Shown here in pieces: positions 1-12,940 of a stretch of DNA of 64,000 bases (positions within the stretch are counted from its first letter, which is position 1; each line of letters starts with the position of its first letter). The notes beneath the pieces were generated by a model that saw nothing but the letters and a program-made list of their open reading frames with translations, was not told the origin of the DNA and ran no database searches. Both the position numbers and the translations under genes were made by a program. This DNA comes from UBA6663 sp044226485 (GTDB taxonomy: Bacteria; Chloroflexota; Anaerolineae; Anaerolineales; UBA6663). The stretch is taken from positions 1-64,000 of the forward strand of contig JBGAGY010000005.1 of NCBI GenBank assembly GCA_044226485.1. The letters run 5' to 3'.

Positions 1-55
1 CGTCAGGCGTCAGTGGGGTTGGCACTGACGCCTGACGCCTGAGGCCTGACGCCTC
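1..55. repeat. heptamer-type inverted repeat (family 1) after rplU
   Basis: A perfect 15-bp inverted repeat (1-15 with 23-37) with a 7-base loop, built from the GTCAGGC heptamer, followed by a further run of complementary units to about 55. It is cut by the window edge. It lies immediately downstream of rplU and could end or stabilise its transcript; there is no T-run. Related elements are at 34449-34549, 35726-35815 and 43983-44080. Confidence 0.85.
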
Positions 56-368
56 ATCCCGCAATCTCGTTGATCTTCAACACGGTGTAGATCTGGCGAT
101 GGCCGCGCTTGCTGCGCTGGCGCTCCTTCGGCTTGTACCGATAGGAGAAGGTCTTCTCGCCCTTGGTCTCGCCGATCACAGTGGCGTTCACGGTCGCGCC
201 GGCCACATTCGGGGCGCCGACTTTGACGGCATCGCCGTCGGAGATCAGCAGCACCTGCTCGAAGGCGTAGCTGCTGCCGGGCTCGACGGCTAGGCGCTGA
301 ACCTCAACCGTCGCGCCTTCCTCGCAGCGGTATTGATTACCGCCGCTCTGGACGATCGCGTACTTCAT
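54..368 (-). CDS. rplU: 50S ribosomal protein L21
   Basis: A 104-residue protein of normal L21 length. It binds 23S rRNA in the large subunit. It begins MKYAIVQSGGNQY, and the basic C-terminal stretch with YKPKERQ, GHRQ and YTVLKI is the L21 signature region. A GGGAG ribosome-binding site lies about 7 bases before the ATG at 368. A near-consensus promoter (507-536) gives it a leader of about 130 nt. Transcription leaves the window at the left edge through a long hairpin (1-55); rpmA is the expected next gene but is not visible. Identification is secure. Confidence 0.97.
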   Translation of the reverse strand: MKYAIVQSGGNQYRCEEGATVEVQRLAVEPGSSYAFEQVLLISDGDAVKVGAPNVAGATVNATVIGETKGEKTFSYRYKPKERQRSKRGHRQIYTVLKINEIAG

Positions 369-440
369 AGATGTGCTCCCATCTTCGCTTCGCCACTGCG
401 CCCGGCAAGGTCACTCTGGCCCGGCCAGCGGGGAAGGTGG

Positions 441-476
441 GCGCCGCCTTTCGGCGACGCAAACGACAAAGTCGCC
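441..476 (-). promoter_or_regulatory. candidate structured leader of rplU
   Basis: On the transcribed (minus) strand, bases 460 to 441 form an 8-bp stem closed by a GAAA tetraloop (one G-U pair). The upstream arm of this stem (453-458) can instead pair with 471-476 (6 bp, GGCGAC with GTCGCC), so the two hairpins exclude each other. This is the layout of a ribosomal-protein leader with alternative folds. Function is inferred. Confidence 0.45.
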
Positions 477-506
477 TCGGGGCAATGTCACCGAGGCAAC
501 AGGTTA

Positions 507-536
507 AGTATATCCAACTCAGCCGATTCCTGTCAA
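507..536 (-). promoter_or_regulatory. sigma70-type promoter of rplU
   Basis: A perfect -35 TTGACA (531-536 on the complement) and -10 TATACT (507-512) are separated by 18 bases. Transcription would begin near 500, giving rplU a leader of about 130 nt. Confidence 0.8.
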
Positions 537-600
537 ATCCGTGCCACCCCTGGCTGCCGGCAGCCGATCCGGGCCGAAAAATCGCAGAAATGGGACGACG

Positions 601-2718
601 TCAGGGGCTCACAGCGCCGGGATCGACGCCGGCGGTCAGGCGCTGGATGAGGGCCATGGCCCCGGCTTCGTCGAGGCCATGGTCGAACCAGAAGCCCTGG
701 CCTGCGTCGCAGCCCAGGGCGCAGAGGAGCGTGGCCTGGCCTTCGTCTTCGATCCCTTCGGCGATCACGTCGAGGTCGAACTCGCGAGCCAGCAGCACGA
801 TGGTGCGCACGATGGCGCCCTTGCCCTGACCGGGCGCCTTGAGTTGATCGACGAACGAGCGGTCGATCTTGAGCGCGTCGATCGGCATGCTGTGGAGCAT
901 GTTAAGCGACGAGTAGCCAGTGCCGAAGTCGTCGATGTGCAGCTTGACGCCCAGGGCGTGCAAGCCCAGGATCTTTTGCAGGGCGGCGTCGCCTTCGGCG
1001 ATCACGTTTTCGGTGATCTCAAGGCACAGCTGATCGGGCGGCAGCGCGACGTCGCGCAGGATCGTGGCCACCTGATCGACAAGATCAGGCTGAAGGAACT
1101 GACGGTTCGAGAGGTTGACGCTGACCGTCAGCGGCGGGGCGCCCTCCACCTCGGAACTCCAACGACGCAGCGCCAGGGCGGCCTGCCGCAGCCCCCACCA
1201 GCCGACCGGGACGAGCAGCCCGGTCTCCTCGGCGAGATCGAGAAAAGCCGCCGGCGGCAACAGCCCGCGTGTCGGGTGCTGCCACCGCAACAGCGCCTCG
1301 AAGCCCCGCAACTTGCGCGGCGGCTGCAGGGCGCGGATGGGCTCGTAGACGATGCGGAACTCCTGTCGCTCGAGGGCGCGCCACAACTCGGTCTCGAGTT
1401 GCATCGATGCGACCACGCGTCGATGCATGTCTGAGTCGAAGAGCACGTAGCGCCCCTGCCCAAGGTCCTTGGCGCGATAGAGGGCCACGTCGGCGTCGCG
1501 CAGCACGTCTTCGGCGACATGGTACCCGGGCCCGCTGACGACGATGCCGATGCTGGCCGACGTGAATACGTCGCGCCCGCCGATCACGATCGCGTTGCTG
1601 AGTTGATCGCGGATCCGGTTGACGGCGCGCATGACGTCGCTGGCATCGATGATATCGGTGAGCAGGATGGCGAACTCGTCGCCGCCCAGACGCGCGATCG
1701 AGTCTTGCCCGCGCAGACAGGAGCGCAACCGTTGCGCGATCTCGACAAGCAGCTGATCGCCAATGAGGTGGCCCAGGCTGTCGTTGACGATCTTGAAGCG
1801 ATCGAGGTCGAGCATCAACACGGCGAAGCGCTCTTCAGGATGGCGCTTCGCGCGCTCGCAGGCCGCCGCCAATCGATCCATGAAACCGACCCGGTTCGAG
1901 AGGCCGGTCAGGACGTCATGCAACGCGAAATACCGAAGCTGTCGCTCGGTTTCGACGCGGGCGGAGATATCGCGGAAGGTCAGCACGATACCGAGCACCG
2001 GCCCGTCGGCGTCATCGCGGATCGGCCCAGCGCCGTAGTCCACCGGGATCTGCAGGCCCGTGCGGGTCACTAGGTGCCCGACAACGCTGACGTCGTGGTC
2101 CAACAGGCCCGCCAGCGCAAGGCCGAGCGGATCGGGCTGTGTGAGAGACGGCTCATCGGGCCGGGCGCGGACGATCTCGCTGACGGGCTGTCCGAGGGCC
2201 TCGGCCTGGCTCCAGCCGGTCAGCGTCTCGGCTACCGGGTTCATCAACAGCACGGCGCCTGACGAGTCTGTGGCGACCACGGCGTCGCTGATGCTTCGGA
2301 GCGTCGAGCTCAGCCAGCGCTCGAGGCGCCGGAGCTTGGCGTCTGCCGCGTGCTTGTGCAGCGCGATCTCGATCGCGATGTGGAGTTCGCGCTCCTCGAA
2401 AGGCTTGAGCACATAGCCGTAGGGCGACGTGTTCTTGGCGCGGCGGAGCGTGGCGTCGTCGGAGTGGGCGGTGAGGAAGACGACCGGGACCGAATGCTGG
2501 CTCTGAACGCGCTCGGCCGCCTCGATGCCGTCGAGGTCGCCGCGCAGGTGGATGTCCATCAGGACGAGATCGGGGTCGGCGTTGGCCATCCGATCGAGAG
2601 CTTCTGTTGCAGACGTGGCGATGGCCGGGACATAGTAGCCCCATCGCGTCAGCGTCCGCTGAAGGTCGTGCGCAACGATGGCATCGTCCTCTACGACCAC
2701 GATTCTTTGATTGGCCAT
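601..2718 (-). CDS. response regulator with PAS, GGDEF and EAL domains
   Basis: A 705-residue cyclic-di-GMP signalling protein. Residues 5-118 form a receiver domain with acidic pocket E10-D11-D12, phospho-acceptor D55 (LVLMDIHL) and the conserved K in LKPFEE. A PAS domain (about 134-255) follows, then a diguanylate cyclase domain with intact GGDEF near residue 345 preceded by an RGQD inhibitory I-site. Last is an EAL phosphodiesterase domain (about 440-690) with EALLRW, EITEN, DDFGTG, LKIDRS and AEGIE all present. Both output domains look catalytically complete, so the net direction cannot be told from sequence. It is divergent from the CheB-CheR-kinase gene, whose kinase could phosphorylate it; that pairing is inference. 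Confidence 0.93.
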   Translation of the reverse strand: MANQRIVVVEDDAIVAHDLQRTLTRWGYYVPAIATSATEALDRMANADPDLVLMDIHLRGDLDGIEAAERVQSQHSVPVVFLTAHSDDATLRRAKNTSPYGYVLKPFEERELHIAIEIALHKHAADAKLRRLERWLSSTLRSISDAVVATDSSGAVLLMNPVAETLTGWSQAEALGQPVSEIVRARPDEPSLTQPDPLGLALAGLLDHDVSVVGHLVTRTGLQIPVDYGAGPIRDDADGPVLGIVLTFRDISARVETERQLRYFALHDVLTGLSNRVGFMDRLAAACERAKRHPEERFAVLMLDLDRFKIVNDSLGHLIGDQLLVEIAQRLRSCLRGQDSIARLGGDEFAILLTDIIDASDVMRAVNRIRDQLSNAIVIGGRDVFTSASIGIVVSGPGYHVAEDVLRDADVALYRAKDLGQGRYVLFDSDMHRRVVASMQLETELWRALERQEFRIVYEPIRALQPPRKLRGFEALLRWQHPTRGLLPPAAFLDLAEETGLLVPVGWWGLRQAALALRRWSSEVEGAPPLTVSVNLSNRQFLQPDLVDQVATILRDVALPPDQLCLEITENVIAEGDAALQKILGLHALGVKLHIDDFGTGYSSLNMLHSMPIDALKIDRSFVDQLKAPGQGKGAIVRTIVLLAREFDLDVIAEGIEDEGQATLLCALGCDAGQGFWFDHGLDEAGAMALIQRLTAGVDPGAVSP

Positions 2719-2727
2719 ACGCCTCTA

Positions 2728-2746
2728 TCAGGAGAATTACTCCTGA
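2728..2746. promoter_or_regulatory. dyad in divergent promoter region
   Basis: A perfect 7-bp inverted repeat (TCAGGAG, 5-base spacer, CTCCTGA) starts 10 bases before the ATG of the GGDEF/EAL gene, between it and the CheB-CheR-kinase gene. It could be an operator, or a hairpin holding a Shine-Dalgarno-like sequence. The 253 bases of this intergenic gap otherwise show no clear signal except the AGGGGGA site at 2957-2963. Confidence 0.4.
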
Positions 2747-2971
2747 CATCGTATGAAATCATGCATTAACCAGACATTGACGTTTGTCAGGTCATTTTCG
2801 GTCGAGTTCATGACTTGGCCCGTGAATGTACAAGGTCTGGGGGGGGACTTGGGAGCCCAGGCGCCGTCGGCCGGCGGGCGCATCCTGACAAACGTCGCCA
2901 ACGCGTCGAATCCGAGTAAAATCCGGCCTAACCAGCGCGACCAATCGACACCTGTCAGGGGGAATTTGTCG

Positions 2972-7264
<4,293 letters not shown>

Positions 7265-7283
7265 AACGGGATCGAGTGAGGGC

Positions 7284-7673
7284 TCAACGCGCGCCAGCGT
7301 CCGGCGGCGCCTGGTTGGCGACGAGATGCAGGTGCACCTGCTTTACGTCCTGGTAGGCGCCGCCGTTGAGGACGAGGCGATAGCCGACGCGCTCAAGGCC
7401 GAGGTCGCGCGCGACGTCGATGGCCAACGCCAACAGCGCAGCCGCCGGATTAGGCGCGCCGCTGGAGAGATCGGCCAGCGAGGCCAGGGCTAGCTTCGGG
7501 ACGATCAGGACGTGTACGGCGTAGGAGGGGCGAGGGTGCCAGAAGGCGATCGCGCCGTCGGTCTCGCGTAGTCGGCGTAGTGGCAACCACCGACTGTGTT
7601 TGGCGAACAGCCAGCCGATCCAGCGAGAAGCCCAGGGCGCGCGAGCGAGGCGCAGGAGCGCGGCCCCGATCAT
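7284..7673 (-). CDS. HIT-family (histidine triad) protein
   Basis: A 129-residue protein with a C-terminal HIT motif, QVHLHLVA. The HIT family are nucleotide hydrolases or transferases. The first histidine of HxHxH is Q here, which the family signature tolerates, while the nucleophilic central histidine and the third are kept. The N-terminal third is rich in tryptophan and arginine and is less typical. Its ATG overlaps the stop of the upstream gene (ATGA), so the two are translationally coupled and probably co-expressed. It faces the end of the CheB-CheR gene with a 19-base gap. The substrate cannot be inferred. Confidence 0.8.
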   Translation of the reverse strand: MIGAALLRLARAPWASRWIGWLFAKHSRWLPLRRLRETDGAIAFWHPRPSYAVHVLIVPKLALASLADLSSGAPNPAAALLALAIDVARDLGLERVGYRLVLNGGAYQDVKQVHLHLVANQAPPDAGAR

Positions 7674-8371
7674 GATGCTGGATCAGGCGCAGGCTCGTCG
7701 GGTTCGTCTGGATCGGCCGATGTGCTCGAGGTCGCGGCTTCAGTCGCTTCGGTGACCTCGGCCAGGATCAACGCTGTGCGGTGATAGCGGGCGCCGTCCG
7801 CCGAGCAACCCAGCGCGTCGACGACCTCCTCGGGCCGCCCTGTCGCAGCGTCGCGAGCCGCCAGGCGCATCGCGAGAGTGGGTGGCTCCCCAGGTTCCAG
7901 GTTCAACGATTCAATCAAAGGCCGGAGGTCATAGGGCTTGTCGCGGCGCACGCGCGGCAGGCTTGTCTCGGCGAGCAGGTCAACGATCCGCTGCGCCAGA
8001 TCAGCGCAGGGCTGCTCCAGGCGCACCACATAGTCGGCGGATCGCAACAGCACCTGCAGCGGCGGCAGTCGATCGCCGACGACCCCGGCGGCGGTGATCA
8101 CGATGCCGGGCGGCGAAGCGGCCCGCAGGGCTTCGAGCGCGACTTCGGCGGCGACGTCTTCTTCGAGCCAGATATCGCCCAGCTCGCACTCTGAAGAGAA
8201 GCCGAGCGGCAGGGCGCCAGCCAGCTGGATCCGCGGCTGCGGATGAAAGCCCTGGGTGTAGGCTAACGGGAGACGGGCCCGGCGGAATGTGCGTTCCCAG
8301 GCCCGATGCAGATCGAGGTGGCCGGTGTAGCGCATGGCTTCACCTTTGGCAAAGGTCAGACGCAGTCGCAT
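7670..8371 (-). CDS. TIGR03936-like radical SAM-linked protein (DUF2344)
   Basis: A 233-residue protein whose first 200 residues match DUF2344/TIGR03936: MRLRLTFAKGEAMRYTGHLDL, GFHPQPRIQLAGALPLGFSS and a YDLRPL motif. The C-terminus (about 205-233) is a low-complexity acidic and proline tail. This family is nearly always fused to, or next to, a TIGR03960-type radical SAM protein; here that partner lies at 10998-12932 on the same strand with a membrane glycosyltransferase between. Proximity to rplU is also a common arrangement. Its biochemical role is not established. A TAGAAT box 6 bases before the ATG suggests a leaderless transcript. Confidence 0.88.
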   Translation of the reverse strand: MRLRLTFAKGEAMRYTGHLDLHRAWERTFRRARLPLAYTQGFHPQPRIQLAGALPLGFSSECELGDIWLEEDVAAEVALEALRAASPPGIVITAAGVVGDRLPPLQVLLRSADYVVRLEQPCADLAQRIVDLLAETSLPRVRRDKPYDLRPLIESLNLEPGEPPTLAMRLAARDAATGRPEEVVDALGCSADGARYHRTALILAEVTEATEAATSSTSADPDEPDEPAPDPAS

Positions 8372-8377
8372 CCGGGC

Positions 8378-8383
8378 ATTCTA
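8378..8383 (-). promoter_or_regulatory. -10 box of the TIGR03936-like gene
   Basis: TAGAAT on the minus strand ends 6 bases before the ATG at 8371. No good -35 is seen. The spacing implies a leaderless start. Confidence 0.4.
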
Positions 8384-8407
8384 GCGTAGTCGCGGGCAAG
8401 GCGCGCT

Positions 8408-10465
8408 TCACGAACCGCATCGATACAGCTTGCCCGCCTCGCTCCGGCCTGCGTTGGATGGGCCCGTTCCGCCCCAGGTCGATGGATCCACGACGGCACA
8501 CTCAGCCTCGAGGTAGCGTGTCATGTCGCTCGCGCTCTGGCCGCCGGCCCGGCCCAGCCCGCCGCCCCACAACACGTAGCGCACATCGCCGTCTGCCACG
8601 CGCCGGGCAAGCCCGGCCGCATCCAGCACAGGATCGTTCCCGCCGAAGCCGCCGGCGTACAGCACGGGCCGGCCCGTGGCCAGCACATAGCCGGCCCCTT
8701 GTTGCGAGCTGGGAACCACAAGCAGGTACTTCACATCGTGCGTGTTGGCCTGCAGATAGGTCAGAAGCGCCGCGTTTGCTTCGCGCATGTTGGGCTTGAG
8801 CGCCCGCTGCGGAGTGGTGGCCGGGGGTTCGCTCCGCGGAGCGCGGCCGCCGAAGGCCGGATCCACCACCGACCCATACGCCTGCGGCAATCCGCCGTTC
8901 TCGGTGACGTATAGCATCGTCAGAGTCGACCAGACGGCCGGGACGATCAAGAGCGCGACGGCCACAGCGGCCACGCCTGAAGCGATCCAACGGGTGCTTG
9001 TGGAACGCGAGCCGGATGTTGCGGCGGCCATGCCGACCACCGCCAACGCCAGCGGCGCGACCAACCAGAACCCGAATCTGCCATACATCGCGACGGCATA
9101 GGCCTGGAAGAGAAACGTCACGAGTGCCGCAAGGCCTAACACCGCGATGAAGCGGCTCGCGTCAGAGGCGCGCCAGCTCCACAGCAACCAGAATCCGACG
9201 GCGACGATGGCCGCCAGCGGCGCGGCGAGCATCGTCAGATAGTATTGGTGGAAGAACTGGGCGACGCTGAAGAAGGCGGCGCCGGTCAGCAGCCAACCTC
9301 CCCAGAGCAAGGCGGCGTGGCGCATGGCAAGCGGCTTTGAATCGGTCGGCTGCCTGCGGCTACGCCACAGCGCCCAGAGCAACGCGCCGAGTGCGATCAA
9401 GCCAAAGGGCAGCAGCCAACTCACCTGAGCCGCCAGCCCCGATTGGAACAGGCGCAGCGGCCCGGCCGCCCCAGTGCCGAAGGCGCCGCCCCCGCCGGGT
9501 CCACCCCCCATGAAACCGCCGTCCTGTCGGCCGTCGCCCATGAACGGCCCAGATCCGCCAGGCGGATCGACATGGCCCGGCAACGGGTCGCCGAAGCCGG
9601 GTTGTGGCGAACCCGACGGGGTGCGCGGGGCAGCTCCGCCCCCAGCCCGGCCGGGCCCTCCGATGAGGCGCTCGATGCCGTTGTATCCGACGATGAGTTC
9701 GATCTCGGAGTTGGTCGTGCTTCCTCCGACGTAGGGCCTCTGGTCCGCCGGGGTGAGATCCACGCTGAGCGCCCACGACAAAGAGACGACCAGGAGCACG
9801 ACTGTCGTGGCCCCGAGTTTGGGGACCTTGCGCTTCCAGCCGCCGTTGCTCCCAAACAGGTAAAGCGCGTAGAACGCAGGTAGGGGCAAATACGCCTGGA
9901 GCATCTTGACGTTGAAGCCGATGCCGACCAGGGCGCCGCCGACCAGGAGCCAGCGCAGCCGGTCGGTTTCGGCAGCCTTGAGGAAGGCCCAGGCCGCCAG
10001 CAGGAGCGTGAAGACGAGGATGCCGTCCGGCGTGTTGTTTCGCTCGACCGCGATCGACACCGGGGTGAGCGCGAGCGCGAGCGCGGCCAGGACCGCGGGC
10101 CAGTCGCCAAACGAACGACGGATCAGATGGAAGAGGACGACGATCGACCCGAGCCCGGCCAGCAGGTTGGGCAGGACGACGGCGAAGCCGGACACACCGA
10201 ACAGGGCGGCTGAAGCCGTCTCGAGCCACAGCCCGACCGGCGGCTTGTCGACTGTCACCGAGCCGCCCGGTTCGGCCGCCGCGAAGTAAAAGTTGCTCCA
10301 CGACTGCAGCATGCCTTTGACGGCGGCTGTGTAATAGGTGTTCGATTCGCCAATCGCACCGAGGTTGCCAAAGCGCAGAGCCGCGCCGATGACCAACACC
10401 CCCGCGAGCGCCGCCCAGGGCCACCATCGCCCAGGCGACCGCCGTCCCAATGCCTCGTTCGTCAT
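8408..10465 (-). CDS. YkcB-like/ArnT-family membrane glycosyltransferase
   Basis: A 685-residue integral membrane protein of the GT39/PMT_2 (ArnT-like) superfamily. These enzymes move sugars from polyprenyl-phosphate carriers to acceptors outside the membrane. Features include an early loop with the conserved acidic residue (AIGESNTYYTAAVKGM), the VDKPPVGLW motif, many hydrophobic helices, and the RPYVGGSTTNSEIELIVGYN stretch typical of the YkcB group. A glycine/proline-rich segment (about 275-345) is inserted before the second helix bundle. A soluble C-terminal domain (about 570-685) follows. The ATG at 10465 is preferred over an in-frame TTG at 10480 because GAGGTG lies 8 bases upstream of it. 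Confidence 0.88.
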   Translation of the reverse strand: MTNEALGRRSPGRWWPWAALAGVLVIGAALRFGNLGAIGESNTYYTAAVKGMLQSWSNFYFAAAEPGGSVTVDKPPVGLWLETASAALFGVSGFAVVLPNLLAGLGSIVVLFHLIRRSFGDWPAVLAALALALTPVSIAVERNNTPDGILVFTLLLAAWAFLKAAETDRLRWLLVGGALVGIGFNVKMLQAYLPLPAFYALYLFGSNGGWKRKVPKLGATTVVLLVVSLSWALSVDLTPADQRPYVGGSTTNSEIELIVGYNGIERLIGGPGRAGGGAAPRTPSGSPQPGFGDPLPGHVDPPGGSGPFMGDGRQDGGFMGGGPGGGGAFGTGAAGPLRLFQSGLAAQVSWLLPFGLIALGALLWALWRSRRQPTDSKPLAMRHAALLWGGWLLTGAAFFSVAQFFHQYYLTMLAAPLAAIVAVGFWLLWSWRASDASRFIAVLGLAALVTFLFQAYAVAMYGRFGFWLVAPLALAVVGMAAATSGSRSTSTRWIASGVAAVAVALLIVPAVWSTLTMLYVTENGGLPQAYGSVVDPAFGGRAPRSEPPATTPQRALKPNMREANAALLTYLQANTHDVKYLLVVPSSQQGAGYVLATGRPVLYAGGFGGNDPVLDAAGLARRVADGDVRYVLWGGGLGRAGGQSASDMTRYLEAECAVVDPSTWGGTGPSNAGRSEAGKLYRCGS

Positions 10466-10580
10466 TCGACCACACCTCAATTCAGGGCGCGCGATCCAAA
10501 CTGTCGCGCCGCACCGTCACCCGGGCTGATCGTAGCCTGACTTGGGCAAGAAACGGCTGAGACTTGGGAGGGGCCGGGCC

Positions 10581-10907
10581 TCATGACCAGCACACGACGT
10601 GCTGACGGAGGGTCTGGTGGCCGATCAATGTCGCGAGGTCTATCTGGCCCAGGCGCGCGCCGCCGAGGAAGGACGGCAGACGCAGCTCCCAGGTGCGATG
10701 GTTGAGTTGCGGTGGCTGAAGCCCTGACTGCGTGCGGTACTCCATCGTCAGACAGGTGCTGACGCCCAGCCGGTCGAGGACGAAGCGGGTGCCGGCCAGC
10801 GACAGCGCGGCCTTTTCGGGAACGTCGCGGGTAGAGGCCCAGCGCCAGGCGAGGCCCGAAGAGGCGCAAAGACCCATGACCAACATCAGGCCGGTCATGG
10901 CGATCAC
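10581..10907 (-). CDS. small membrane-anchored hypothetical protein
   Basis: An unrecognised protein of up to 108 residues. A basic start is followed by a hydrophobic segment (LMLVMGLCASSGLAWRW), which would be a single membrane anchor or uncleaved signal, then a soluble domain of about 80 residues. It follows the radical SAM gene on the same strand. Its frame is the same as that gene's and stays open all the way back to the stop at 10998, so the true start is unclear: GTG 10907 and ATG 10898 are candidates, and neither has a clear ribosome site. Codon use resembles its neighbours. It could still be a chance open frame. Confidence 0.45.
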   Translation of the reverse strand: MIAMTGLMLVMGLCASSGLAWRWASTRDVPEKAALSLAGTRFVLDRLGVSTCLTMEYRTQSGLQPPQLNHRTWELRLPSFLGGARLGQIDLATLIGHQTLRQHVVCWS

Positions 10908-10997
10908 GGCCAGGCGTGACAGGCGGGTCGCTTCGAGGCCCGGGCGGATAGTCTTCGTTTCGATGGCGCGGGATCTCCGGGATGCCGCGCATGCCGC

Positions 10998-12932
10998 TCA
11001 ATCGCCGGCGATCGGTATCACCTCGGTCTCCGTCGGGGCGCCCCGGCGAAGATGCTTGGGCTTGACCTCCGGACACTCCCAGGCGTTGCCCGGCGTCTGC
11101 ATGCGCAGCGACGTGAACTTGGGCAGGATGCCGCAGGCGAAACAGCGTTCGCGACAGTCGATGCGGGTTTGCCCGCGCAGGCTCCAGCGATAGTCCTCGG
11201 CCAGGAATTGCTTCTTGACCGCGATGTCGATGTGCTCCCACGGGAAGGTCTCGTCGATCAGGCGCTCGCGGTGCGTGTAGAAGCGCGGGTCGAGCCCGAC
11301 CTCCTCGAAGCACTCCAGCCAGGCGGCGTAATTGAAGTGCTCCTGCCAGGCGTCGAAGCGGATGCCTTTGCGGTGCGCGGCCCGGAGCACAGCGCCGAGG
11401 CGCCGATCGCCACGCGAGAACCAGGCCTCGAGCTGGGTCTCCTCGGGGTTGTTCCAGTTCAACTTCAGGCCGGGGCCGCGCAGCTCGCGTTTGAGCAGGG
11501 CCTGCTTGGCCCGGATCTGTTCGATCGAATCGCAGGCCACCCACTGGAACGGCGTGTGTGGCTTGGGCACGAACGTGCTGACGCCGGCGGTGACACTGAC
11601 CTTGTTGCCGACGATCTTGCGGCCTTCGTCGCGGACGCGTTTGCAGACGTCGGCGATGGCCTGCACGTCTTCGAGCGTCTCGGCCGGGTGGCCGATCATG
11701 AAATACAGCTTGACGTGCGTCCAGCCGCGTTCGAACACAGCGCGCGTGGTCTGCAGCAATTGCTCGGTCGACACAGGCTTGTTGATGATCTCGCGCATGC
11801 GCTCGGTGGCGGCCTCGGGCGCGAAGGTGAAGCCGCCGCGCTTGTTGTCCTTGAGCGCCTCCATCAACTCGACCGACGCGCTCTCGATGCGCAGCGAGGG
11901 CAGTGACACGCTCAGGTGCTTGCCCGCGAACCGCTCGCCGACCTTGCGCACCAGCTCGACGACGTCGCCGTAGTCGGACGACGAGAGCGATAGGAGCGCG
12001 ATCTCCTCGAAGCCCGTGTTCTTGAGGCCCTCTTCGATGGCATCGACGATGGCCGCGATCCGGCGTTCGCGCACCGGGCGCGTCACCATGCCGGCGTGAC
12101 AGAAGCGGCAACCGCGTGTGCAGCCGCGCATGATCTCGACAGCAAAGCGGTTGTGGATGGTCGAGATGTAAGGAACGATCGGGCGGGTGGGCGGCGGCGG
12201 CAGCATCGACACGATGCGCTTGAGCACCTTGGCCGGCGCGGCCGGGTCGGTGGTCAGCACAGCCGCGATCGTGCCGTCCTCGTTGTATTCGGGCCGATAC
12301 AGCGCCGGGACGTAGACGCCCCAAATGCCGGCCAGCTTGCGCAGGAGCTCGATCTTCGGCGCGTCGCTGGCCTTCCACTCGCCAAGGACCTTGAGGATGT
12401 CGAAGATGACTTCCTCGCCCTCGCCGACAACGAACGCGTCGATGAAATCCGCCATCGGTTCGGGGTTGTAGGTGCTGTGCCCGCCGGCGATGAACAGCGG
12501 CATCGTCCGCGGATCACGCTCCGCGGCCAGCAAGGGCAGCCCGGTCAGGTCGATGAAGTTGACGGCGTTGGAGTACAGCTGCTCGTACGGGATCGACAGC
12601 CCGACCAGGTCGAACTCGCGCACCGGCCGCTTGCTCTCCAGCGCGAAGAGCGGCATCCCGGTCTCGCGCATCGCGGTCTCCATGTCGGACCAGGGCACGA
12701 AGGCGCGCTCGGCCAGCATGTCGTCGCGGCGGTTGATCAGGTCGTAGAGGATGGCGAGGCCGAGGTTCGGCGTGCCGATCTCGTAAACGTCAGGGAACGC
12801 CAGACAGACTTTCAGGCCGGCGCCGGCCCAATCTTTGAGGATCGAGTTCAGCTCGCCGCCGGTGTAGCGGCCGGGCTTACTGACGTCCGGCAGAATGCGC
12901 TCGAGCGCCTGGGGGATGGAATCAGGATGCAT
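10998..12932 (-). CDS. TIGR03960-like B12-binding-domain radical SAM protein
   Basis: A 644-residue radical SAM enzyme. The N-terminal third has the cobalamin-binding-like fold found in this group (VCLAFPDVYEIGTPNLGLAI), followed by FIAGGHSTYNPEP. The cluster motif is CTRGCRFC (CxxxCxxC) near the middle, and a C-terminal extension carries further cysteines (CRERCFACG). This is the TIGR03960 architecture. It partners with the TIGR03936-like protein at 7670-8371; the reaction is unknown. A promoter with CTGACA and TATAAT spaced by 17 bases places the transcription start within a base or two of the ATG, so the mRNA is probably leaderless. Confidence 0.92.
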   Translation of the reverse strand: MHPDSIPQALERILPDVSKPGRYTGGELNSILKDWAGAGLKVCLAFPDVYEIGTPNLGLAILYDLINRRDDMLAERAFVPWSDMETAMRETGMPLFALESKRPVREFDLVGLSIPYEQLYSNAVNFIDLTGLPLLAAERDPRTMPLFIAGGHSTYNPEPMADFIDAFVVGEGEEVIFDILKVLGEWKASDAPKIELLRKLAGIWGVYVPALYRPEYNEDGTIAAVLTTDPAAPAKVLKRIVSMLPPPPTRPIVPYISTIHNRFAVEIMRGCTRGCRFCHAGMVTRPVRERRIAAIVDAIEEGLKNTGFEEIALLSLSSSDYGDVVELVRKVGERFAGKHLSVSLPSLRIESASVELMEALKDNKRGGFTFAPEAATERMREIINKPVSTEQLLQTTRAVFERGWTHVKLYFMIGHPAETLEDVQAIADVCKRVRDEGRKIVGNKVSVTAGVSTFVPKPHTPFQWVACDSIEQIRAKQALLKRELRGPGLKLNWNNPEETQLEAWFSRGDRRLGAVLRAAHRKGIRFDAWQEHFNYAAWLECFEEVGLDPRFYTHRERLIDETFPWEHIDIAVKKQFLAEDYRWSLRGQTRIDCRERCFACGILPKFTSLRMQTPGNAWECPEVKPKHLRRGAPTETEVIPIAGD

Positions 12933-12940
12933 ACACTCGA

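Noticed and set aside
7284..7673. Inactive HIT protein because the first triad histidine is Q
   Set aside because: The family signature allows Q at this place, and the nucleophilic histidine is kept.
10477..12378. Long alternative frame overlapping the radical SAM gene
   Set aside because: The radical SAM frame has CxxxCxxC and full-length homology; the alternative is Arg/Pro/Ala-rich without motifs.
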